A stretch of DNA of 18,684 bases, from positions 1 through 18,684 of the forward strand of contig JBIOUF010000250.1 in NCBI GenBank assembly GCA_044866695.1. Direction: 5' to 3'. Position 1 is the stretch's first letter, and each line of letters begins with the position of its first letter. Source of the stretch: JBIOUF01 sp044866695. GTDB taxonomy: Bacteria; Actinomycetota; Actinomycetes; Propionibacteriales; Nocardioidaceae. Both the position numbers and the translations under genes were made by a program. Below the pieces are notes generated by a model that was not told the DNA's origin, made no database searches, and saw only the letters and a program-made list of their open reading frames with translations. Below are positions 8,140 to 13,656 of the stretch, piece by piece.

Positions 8140-8143
8140 CGAC

Positions 8144-8159
8144 TGTGCCTTACGCAACA
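8144..8159 (-). promoter_or_regulatory. Operator candidate B (TGTTGCGTANNNCACA) at the betB promoter
   Basis: The minus strand reads TGTTGCGTAAGGCACA. It matches 13 of 16 positions of the element on the other strand in the iclR-purU gap (9013-9028, TGTTGCGTATCCCACA). It begins at the last base of the putative -10 and covers the predicted transcription start. Its centre is about 20.5 bases (two helical turns) from palindrome A. Confidence 0.6.
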
Positions 8160-8187
8160 GCATTCGCCAGCAGGGCGTCACCGTCAA
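8159..8187 (-). promoter_or_regulatory. Putative promoter of the betB-betA-ABC operon
   Basis: The minus strand has TTGACG (8187-8182), a 17-base spacer, then AATGCT (8164-8159). The -35 is close to the consensus of the main sigma factor; the -10 fits only its A, T and final T positions. A start near 8152 would place both operator candidates over or just after the start site, a layout that suits repression. Confidence 0.5.
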
Positions 8188-8220
8188 GGCCCGCTGCGGT
8201 GTCGTTCTGGTAACGCGGCG

Positions 8221-8991
8221 CTACCGGTGGCCCCATCCGAGCCGGCGGGAGACCTCCGCGGCGGCAGCCACCAGCTGCGGTATGACGGCCTCTACGCGTG
8301 GCTCGAGGCGGAAGCTCGGGCCCGAGACGCTCATCGACGCGATCACGTCCCCGTGGGCGTTGTGGATCGGAGCGGCCAGGGCGGTGAGCCCCACCTCGAG
8401 CTCGTCGACGGCCAGGGCGTACCCCGCGACGCGAACCTCCCGGAGCTCGGTGCGAAGCACCCGGCGCGAGGTCACCGTGCTGTCGGTGTACGCCGGCAGG
8501 GACTGCAGCGTCTGGTCCATCTGCTCCTCGGACAGTCCGCTCAGCAGCACCTTCCCGTTCGCCGTCGCATGGAGCGGGATGTGCTGGCCCACCCAGTTGT
8601 GCGGCTGCAGCGCCGACGAGCCGGCGACCTGGTCCAGGTACAGCGCCGAGCTCTCCGACAGGACGGCGATGTTCACCGTCTCGCCGGTGTCCGTGGCCAG
8701 CTTGCGGCACACCGGCCGGGCCTCCTGGACGATGTCCAGCCGCGCCGTCGTCGCGCCGGCCAGCCGCAGCAGCCCCATGCCGAGGCGGTACTTGCCGCGG
8801 TCCTCGGTCTGCTCGACCAGCCCTCGGCGCTCCAGCGCGGCCACCAGCCGGAAGGCGGTGCTCTTGTGGACGGTCAGCTCGCGGGCGATGTCGGTGACGC
8901 CGGACTCGCCCGACCGGGCCAGGATCTCCATGATGGTGACCGCCCGGTCCACCGACTGCACCGTGGACGGCGCCGCCGACTCGTTGCCCAT
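8221..8991 (-). CDS. IclR-family transcriptional regulator of the choline/betaine locus
   Basis: This 256-residue regulator has the IclR layout. The N-terminal winged helix-turn-helix is at about residues 15-75, with VTDIARELTVHKSTAFRLVAALERRGLVEQ as the helix-turn-helix core. A C-terminal effector-binding domain follows, containing YLDQVAGSSALQPHNWVGQHIPLHATANGKVLLSG and ending with MSVSGPSFRLEP. The chosen start is ATG 8991 (MGNESAAP), which leaves the usual short tail before the DNA-binding domain; the frame stays open further upstream, but that stretch overlaps purU on the other strand. No ribosome site precedes this ATG, so the transcript may be leaderless or nearly so. Stop to the betB start is about 90 bases containing a promoter and operators. 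Its position between betB and divergent purU, and the repeated GTTGCG elements at both, suggest it controls both sides and itself. The effector is unknown; choline, betaine or a breakdown product is the natural guess. Confidence 0.92.
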   Translation of the reverse strand: MGNESAAPSTVQSVDRAVTIMEILARSGESGVTDIARELTVHKSTAFRLVAALERRGLVEQTEDRGKYRLGMGLLRLAGATTARLDIVQEARPVCRKLATDTGETVNIAVLSESSALYLDQVAGSSALQPHNWVGQHIPLHATANGKVLLSGLSEEQMDQTLQSLPAYTDSTVTSRRVLRTELREVRVAGYALAVDELEVGLTALAAPIHNAHGDVIASMSVSGPSFRLEPRVEAVIPQLVAAAAEVSRRLGWGHR

Positions 8992-8999
8992 GGCGCAAC
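8983..8999 (-). promoter_or_regulatory. Palindromic operator candidate C over the iclR start codon
   Basis: The minus strand reads GTTGCGCCATGGGCAAC, with perfect 5-base arms around a 7-base centre that includes the iclR ATG. It has the same architecture as candidate A at betB. Binding here would block iclR expression, so autoregulation is likely. Part of the sequence is also coding (MGN), which limits how freely it could have arisen. Confidence 0.5.
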
Positions 9000-9012
9000 C
9001 ATAGCGAGATCG

Positions 9013-9028
9013 TGTTGCGTATCCCACA
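9013..9028 (+). promoter_or_regulatory. Operator candidate D (TGTTGCGTANNNCACA) in the iclR-purU gap
   Basis: The plus strand reads TGTTGCGTATCCCACA, nearly identical to candidate B at the betB promoter. It lies mid-way in the 76-base divergent gap. It would overlap a weak iclR -10 candidate (GATACG, 9023-9018, minus). Confidence 0.55.
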
Positions 9029-9034
9029 CTGAGT

Positions 9035-9050
9035 TCTGACTTGCGCAACA
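9035..9050 (-). promoter_or_regulatory. Operator candidate E in the iclR-purU gap
   Basis: The minus strand reads TGTTGCGCAAGTCAGA. It matches candidate B at 13 of 16 positions and includes the palindrome TTGCGCAA (9041-9048). It covers a possible iclR -35 (TTGCGC, 9048-9043) and ends 17 bases before the purU ATG, so it could control both directions. Confidence 0.45.
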
Positions 9051-9067
9051 AACCCCCAGGAGCCCGC

Positions 9068-9919
9068 ATGACCGCCGAGTACCTGCTCACCTTGGACTGC
9101 CCCGACTCCCCCGGGATCGTCCACGCCGTGACCGGCTTCCTGGTCGAGCACGGCGGCAACATCGTGGAGAGCCAGCAGTTCAACGACCGGCTGCACGGCC
9201 GGTTCTTCATGCGGGTGCACGTGGAGACCCGCGTCTCGCCGGGGCTGGAGGCGCTGCAGGAGGCCTTCCGCCCGGTGGCGGAGCGGTTCGACATGACCTG
9301 GCAGCTGTGGGACGCCCGGGCGCCGTACCGCACGCTCTTGCTGGTCTCGAAGCTCGGGCACTGCCTCAACGACCTGCTCTACCGCTGGTCGATCGGCTCT
9401 CTGCAGGTCGAGATCCCCGCGATCGTGTCGAACCATCCGGACCTGGAGTGGCTGGCCCGCCTCTACGACATCCCCTTCCACCACGTCCCGGTGACCCCGG
9501 AGACCAAGCCGGAGGCCGAGCGCCGGCTGCTGGAGCTGGTCGACGGCCTGGGCGTCCACCTCGTGGTGCTGGCCCGCTACATGCAGGTGCTCTCCGACCA
9601 GCTCTGCGGTGAGCTGGACGGGCGGGCGATCAACATCCACCACAGCTTCCTGCCCAGCTTCAAGGGGGCGCGTCCCTACCACCAGGCGTTCGAGCGCGGC
9701 GTGAAGCTGGTCGGCGCCACCGCCCACTACGTCACCGCCGACCTCGACGAGGGGCCGATCATCGAGCAGGACGTGGTGCGCGTCGACCACTCCTTCAGCG
9801 GCGACCAGCTGGTCGCCGCCGGCCGCGACGTCGAGTGCCAGGTGCTCTCCCGCGCGGTGCGCTGGCACGCCGAGAGCCGCGTTCTGCGCAACGGCAGCCG
9901 CACCGTCGTGTTCCGGTGA
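9068..9919 (+). CDS. purU: Formyltetrahydrofolate deformylase
   Basis: This 283-residue cytoplasmic enzyme hydrolyses 10-formyltetrahydrofolate to formate and tetrahydrofolate. An N-terminal ACT domain (about 1-80; LTLDCPDSPGIVHAVTGFL) precedes a formyltransferase-fold domain. The catalytic Asn, His and Asp are visible as N189 and H191 in INIHHSFLPSFKGARPYHQA, and D227 in DLDEGPIIEQDV. Length and layout are standard. ATG 9068 is preceded by AGGAG at a good distance; the in-frame TTG at 9041 lies in the operator region and is not favoured. It is divergent from iclR. In actinobacterial sarcosine oxidase operons (for example Corynebacterium sp. P-1) purU sits with the soxBDAG genes. Its place here suggests removal or balancing of one-carbon folate units made when betaine, dimethylglycine or sarcosine methyl groups are oxidised. 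It is probably not dedicated to purine synthesis. Confidence 0.95.
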   Translation: MTAEYLLTLDCPDSPGIVHAVTGFLVEHGGNIVESQQFNDRLHGRFFMRVHVETRVSPGLEALQEAFRPVAERFDMTWQLWDARAPYRTLLLVSKLGHCLNDLLYRWSIGSLQVEIPAIVSNHPDLEWLARLYDIPFHHVPVTPETKPEAERRLLELVDGLGVHLVVLARYMQVLSDQLCGELDGRAINIHHSFLPSFKGARPYHQAFERGVKLVGATAHYVTADLDEGPIIEQDVVRVDHSFSGDQLVAAGRDVECQVLSRAVRWHAESRVLRNGSRTVVFR

Positions 9920-9938
9920 GCACGGGTCCAGGTCTCGG

Positions 9939-10196
9939 TCACGCCGGCGCGAGCACGGCGAGGCCGAGCTCGCGGGCGGCGGTGCCCAACCTCGCGTCGT
10001 AGGTGAGCAGCCGGTCGACGCCGATCCGCACCGCCGCCGCCAGGTGGAGGGCGTCGAGGGACCTGAGCCGCTCACCCGGTAGCAGGCCCGCCTCCCGGAA
10101 CAGCGAGGCCGGCATCTCGTACAGGTCCACACCGTCGAGAACGGCCGAGACGTGGCTCTGGGTGAGGGCGGGCTCGCGTCTCGCTTGGTAGCACGA
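9939..10196 (-). pseudogene. Truncated PIN-domain (VapC-like) toxin remnant
   Basis: The frame ending at TGA 9939 gives a C-terminal PIN-domain segment: REPALTQSHVSAVLDGVDL, then GERLRSLDALHLAAAVRIG and RLLTYDARLGTAARELGLAVLAPA. The SLDALHLA and TYDARL blocks, each with a family acidic residue, are characteristic of VapC ribonucleases. A GTG at 10130 could open a 63-residue product, but family-like sequence continues upstream of it to about 10190. The frame closes at a TAG (10235-10233). The N-terminal third of the domain, with its first catalytic Asp (usually in a YLDTSAL-type motif), is absent, as is a VapB-type antitoxin. The 5' boundary given is approximate. It is read as a decayed toxin gene lying convergent to purU and just before the LacI gene. 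It is most unlikely to be an active nuclease. Confidence 0.7.
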
Positions 10197-10233
10197 CGTC
10201 CTGGGGGACGCTCGCGGTCCGCTCCGGCCGCCC

Positions 10234-10259
10234 TACAGTGGACCCGACCCGAAGGAGGG
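10234..10259 (+). promoter_or_regulatory. Leader of the LacI-type regulator gene: possible -10 and strong ribosome site
   Basis: A TACAGT hexamer (10234-10239) fits an actinobacterial -10. No convincing -35 is seen at the proper distance. AAGGAGGG (10252-10259) is a strong ribosome site two bases before the ATG at 10262 and decides that start over the in-frame GTG at 10238. No copy of either palindrome found upstream of the GH106 gene is visible here. The upstream part of this 131-base gap is occupied by the PIN-domain remnant. Confidence 0.4.
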
Positions 10260-10261
10260 CC

Positions 10262-11341
10262 ATGACACGGGGGACGCCGGCGGCCCGGTCCCTCCGACGC
10301 CGGGCGCGCATGGAGGACGTCGCCCGGCTGGCCGGGGTCGCGCGGGGCACCGTGTCCAACGTCCTCAACCATCCCGAGAAGGTCGCCGACGCCACGCGCC
10401 AGCGGGTCGTCGAGGCGATCCGGGCGCTGGACTTCGTCCCGGACCACCGCGCGCGGGCGCTGGCCGCCGGGCGCGGCAGCATCGTCGGGATGGTGGTCCC
10501 CGACCTGATGAACTCGCTGTTCGTCGACATCGCGCGGGGCGCGGAGCAGCAGGCCGGGGAGGCCGGGCTCCATCTGCTGCTGGCCAACTCCGACCGCAGG
10601 CTCGACAAGGAGCTGGTGTACCTGGACCTGTACCGCCGGGAGCGGGTGGCCGGGATCCTGTTCGCCCCGCAGCCCAGCCACGCCCACGACGTCACCTTGG
10701 CGGTCACCTTGGACCGCCACGACGACACGCCGATGGTGCTGGTCAACTACAGCGCCGGTCCGGACCGGTGCGCGGTGACCTCCGACGACGAGCGGGGCGG
10801 CTACCTCGCCGCCCGGCACCTGGTCGAGACCGGCCGGCGCAGGCTGGCGTTCGTGGGCGGGCCGATGTCGCTGGTGCCGGTGCGGCAGCGCTACGACGGC
10901 GTGCGGCGCGCGGTCCGGGAGACCGCGGGCGTGGTCGGTCTGGGCACCTACCGCACGGCCGAGCTGCGGGTCGAGGACGGCCGCCGCGCGGGCCTCGCGC
11001 TCGCGGCGCTGCCGGCCGACGAGCGTCCGGACGGCGTCGTCGCAGCCGCCGACCTGGTCGCCCTCGGAATCGTGCAGGTCCTGCTGGCCGAGACCGGCCT
11101 CCGCGTGCCCGACGACCTGGGCCTGGTCGGGTACGACAACAACCGGGCCGCCTGGGAGAGCGTGGTGCCCCTCTCCACGCTCGCCCAGCCCGGCGAGGAG
11201 ATGGGCCGCGCCGCGACGCGGCTGCTCCAGGAGGAGGTCCGCGTCGCGCGCGAAGGGCGCGAGGCGCACGCCCACCGCCGGGTGGTGCTCGAGCCGCGGC
11301 TGGTCGTGCGGGCCAGCAGCGCCCGCCCGAGCACCCGGTGA
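10262..11341 (+). CDS. LacI-family transcriptional regulator
   Basis: This 359-residue sugar-type repressor has an N-terminal LacI helix-turn-helix at about 17-40 (MEDVARLAGVARGTVSNVLNHPEKV), a hinge ending ARALAAGRG, and a periplasmic-binding-protein-like effector domain from about 75 (IVGMVVPDLMNSLFVDIARGAEQ). That domain includes a DDERGGYLAARHL segment and the late VPDDLGLVGYDNN motif, where family members usually read FDD. ATG 10262 follows a strong ribosome site. The Arg-rich 16-residue tail before the helix-turn-helix is somewhat long. The gene ends 13 bases before the convergent GH3 stop. It probably represses the GH106-GH3 pair, whose leader carries LacI-type palindromes. The inducer is presumably a sugar or oligosaccharide released by those enzymes, perhaps rhamnose-containing; this is inference from position. 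Confidence 0.93.
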   Translation: MTRGTPAARSLRRRARMEDVARLAGVARGTVSNVLNHPEKVADATRQRVVEAIRALDFVPDHRARALAAGRGSIVGMVVPDLMNSLFVDIARGAEQQAGEAGLHLLLANSDRRLDKELVYLDLYRRERVAGILFAPQPSHAHDVTLAVTLDRHDDTPMVLVNYSAGPDRCAVTSDDERGGYLAARHLVETGRRRLAFVGGPMSLVPVRQRYDGVRRAVRETAGVVGLGTYRTAELRVEDGRRAGLALAALPADERPDGVVAAADLVALGIVQVLLAETGLRVPDDLGLVGYDNNRAAWESVVPLSTLAQPGEEMGRAATRLLQEEVRVAREGREAHAHRRVVLEPRLVVRASSARPSTR

Positions 11342-11354
11342 GCGGGGCCCTTCC

Positions 11355-13616
11355 CTAGTGAACCCGGAAGGTGTCGGAGAGCCGGGTGTCCACCGACCCG
11401 CCGACGGTCACCTCGTAGGTTCCGGACGGGGTCACCCACCGGCCGCGGTCCTGGCTCCAGTACTGCAGCAGGTGCAGCTGCTCGAGCCTTTCCCGGTCCA
11501 GGACCACCTGGACCTTCTCCGACTCCCCCGCCGCCAGGCGCACGCGTGCCCAGCCGACCAGGCGCTTCGACGGCTCGCCGGCGCTTCCGGGCAGCTCGAC
11601 GTACACCTGCGCCACCTCGGTGCCGGCGCGGTCGCCGGTGTTGCGGAGCCGGAAGTCGACCCTGAGCGTCTTGCTCCCGTCGGTGCTGGCCGGAGTGACC
11701 CTGAGCCGGTCGTAGGAGAACCTCGTGTAGGACAGGCCGTGCCCGAACGAGAACAGCGGCTCGATGCCCTGGGCGAGGTACCACCGGTAGCCCACCTGCA
11801 GCCCTTCGTCGTACTCGACCTGGCGGATCGAGGTGGTGTCGCCGGGGGGCCGGGTGGTGGAGCCGTTCCCGAAGACCCCCGGGTAGCGCTCGGGAGAGAC
11901 CGCGGTGGGGGTGTCCGCGAGCGACCTCGGGAAGGTCATCGGCAGCTTGCCGGAGGGGTTGACGTCGCCGAACAGCAGCCGGGCGATCGCCGGGCCCATC
12001 CGCTCCCCGGCGTACCAGACCTCGAGGATCGCGTCGGCGTCGTCGACCCAAGGCATCTCCACCGCGCTGCCGGTCTGCAGCACGACGACGGTCGACGAGT
12101 TGGCCTGCGCCACGGCGGAGACCAGCTGGTCGCCGTTGCCCTGCAGGTGCAGGTCGGCGATGTCGGCGAACTCGCCCATCCGCTGGTAGCCGAACACCAC
12201 CGCCACGTCGGCGCCCGCCGCGGTGGCGGCCGCGGCGGCCGGGTCGGCCCCGGCGTCGTAGACCACCGTGGCGCCGGCCTCGGCCGCGCGGTCCTCGATC
12301 GCGTCCAGCGGCGTGACGACGTCCTCGCACTGCAGCGTCAGCCCGCCGCCGAAGCGGAACGGGAGCGAGCACAGCGCCCGCGCGGTCGCCGTCGTCAGGT
12401 CGGTGCCCGTGGCGGTCGGCCCGATGACCGCGACCGTGTCGCCGGCGCCGGCGTCCAGAGGCAGGGCACCGTCGTTCTTCAGCAGCACGGATCCCTGCTC
12501 CGCCACCCTCTGCGCGACCGACTTGTGCGCCTCGGTGGAGGCGTCGGCGACCGGCGCGTCCGGCAGCGGGTGGTCGAAGAGCCCGGCGCGGATGTAGGCG
12601 CGGACGACCCGGAACGCGGCCCGGTCCACCTGCCTGACGGTGATGTCGCCCGCCGCGAGGGCCTGGTCGAGGAGCGCCGGGGTGAACCACACCGGCCGGT
12701 TCAGCTCCTGGTCGAGCCCGGCGTCAAGGCTCGGGGCCGTGGAGTGCACCGAGCCGAAGTCGGACATCACGTAGCCGTCGAACCCCGCGTCTTCCTTCAG
12801 GACCCGGTCCAGGATCGGGTTCTCGCAGGCGTAGCGCCCGTTGACCTGGTTGTAGGAGCACATCACGCTGCCCGGCCGGCCCAGGTCGACGGCGATCTCG
12901 AACGGCAGGCTGTAGATCTCCCGGAGCGTCCGCTCGTCCAGGTTCGAGGAGCTCAGCTGCCGGTCGAGCTCCTGCTCGTTGGCGACGTAGTGCTTCAGCG
13001 TCGCCAGCACGGGCTTGTCGGGGTCCCCCTCCTGCATGCCGCGCACCGCCGCTGCGGCGAGCACGCCGGTGAGCACGGGGTCCTCACCGAGGTACTCCGG
13101 CGTCCGGCCCGACAGCGGCGTGCGGCCACCGGCCAGGCCCGGGGCGAGCAGGACGTTGCGGCGCTTGTCGTAGGCCTCCGCCGCGTGCGCGGCCGACTTC
13201 ACGTAGTGCAGCCGGGGGTTCCAGGTGGCGGCGCTGGCGATGGTGGCGGGGAACGCCGTGACGCCCGGGACGAACAGCCGGACGCCGTCGGGCCCGTCGG
13301 TGTAGACCACGGTCGGGGTGCACGGCACCTGAACGGGGTAGGTGACCCCGCTGAACACGGTCTGCTGCGGGCTGTTGGCGGGCTGCTCGACCAGCCAGCG
13401 GTACTTCTGGTGCAGGGTGCTCGCGGCGAGCAGGGCTGTGGCCCGCCGCTCGGGGGACAGCGCCGGGTCGGCCCACGGCACGTCGGCGCAGGGTCCCTCC
13501 ACCGCGGCGTCCCCCGCTGGCTCGTCGGCGGAGGACGGCGCGACGAGCGCGGTCATCGTCGCGGTCGCGGTGAGCGCCGCTGCGGCCAGCACGGCCAGCG
13601 GGGTCCTTCTGCGCAT
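11355..13616 (-). CDS. Secreted glycoside hydrolase family 3 protein (beta-glucosidase-like)
   Basis: This 753-residue exported glycosidase starts with a Sec-type signal peptide (MRRRTPLAVL, Ala-rich core, likely cut near residues 30-31). The GH3 N-terminal barrel shows DGPDGVRL (108-114), GRTPEYLGEDP (170-180), LKHYVANEQE and the nucleophile region GYVMSDFGSVHS with D286; most relatives have Trp where this has Phe287. The second GH3 domain runs about 365-600 (EQGSVLLKNDGALPL, AVIGP), followed by a C-terminal fibronectin type III-like domain (about 660-740, EVAQVYV then KRLVGWARV). A GAGGGAG ribosome site precedes ATG 13616. It lies 40 bases downstream of the GH106 gene on the same strand, so the two are probably co-transcribed. 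It may remove beta-linked glucose or another sugar after de-rhamnosylation. The exact bond and sugar cannot be read from sequence. Confidence 0.92.
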   Translation of the reverse strand: MRRRTPLAVLAAAALTATATMTALVAPSSADEPAGDAAVEGPCADVPWADPALSPERRATALLAASTLHQKYRWLVEQPANSPQQTVFSGVTYPVQVPCTPTVVYTDGPDGVRLFVPGVTAFPATIASAATWNPRLHYVKSAAHAAEAYDKRRNVLLAPGLAGGRTPLSGRTPEYLGEDPVLTGVLAAAAVRGMQEGDPDKPVLATLKHYVANEQELDRQLSSSNLDERTLREIYSLPFEIAVDLGRPGSVMCSYNQVNGRYACENPILDRVLKEDAGFDGYVMSDFGSVHSTAPSLDAGLDQELNRPVWFTPALLDQALAAGDITVRQVDRAAFRVVRAYIRAGLFDHPLPDAPVADASTEAHKSVAQRVAEQGSVLLKNDGALPLDAGAGDTVAVIGPTATGTDLTTATARALCSLPFRFGGGLTLQCEDVVTPLDAIEDRAAEAGATVVYDAGADPAAAAATAAGADVAVVFGYQRMGEFADIADLHLQGNGDQLVSAVAQANSSTVVVLQTGSAVEMPWVDDADAILEVWYAGERMGPAIARLLFGDVNPSGKLPMTFPRSLADTPTAVSPERYPGVFGNGSTTRPPGDTTSIRQVEYDEGLQVGYRWYLAQGIEPLFSFGHGLSYTRFSYDRLRVTPASTDGSKTLRVDFRLRNTGDRAGTEVAQVYVELPGSAGEPSKRLVGWARVRLAAGESEKVQVVLDRERLEQLHLLQYWSQDRGRWVTPSGTYEVTVGGSVDTRLSDTFRVH

Positions 13617-13656
13617 GGACGGGCTCCCTCTCGTTGTGGTTCGGACGGGCTGTGGC

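Noticed and set aside
5112..8213. Plus-strand open frame of 1033 codons antisense to betA and betB
   Set aside because: Same GC-bias artefact. Both genes beneath it show complete catalytic motifs on the minus strand.
9041..9067. TTG start for purU at 9041
   Set aside because: It has no ribosome site and lies in the operator cluster. ATG 9068 has AGGAG and matches the normal N-terminus.
8992..9369. N-terminal extension of the IclR protein to a start at 9369
   Set aside because: It would overlap purU on the other strand by about 300 bases and has no family similarity. Start 8991 fits the domain.
9939..10130. Intact small toxin of 63 residues starting at GTG 10130
   Set aside because: The first catalytic acidic motif of the PIN domain is missing, and family-like sequence continues upstream of this GTG, so it is better read as a truncated gene.
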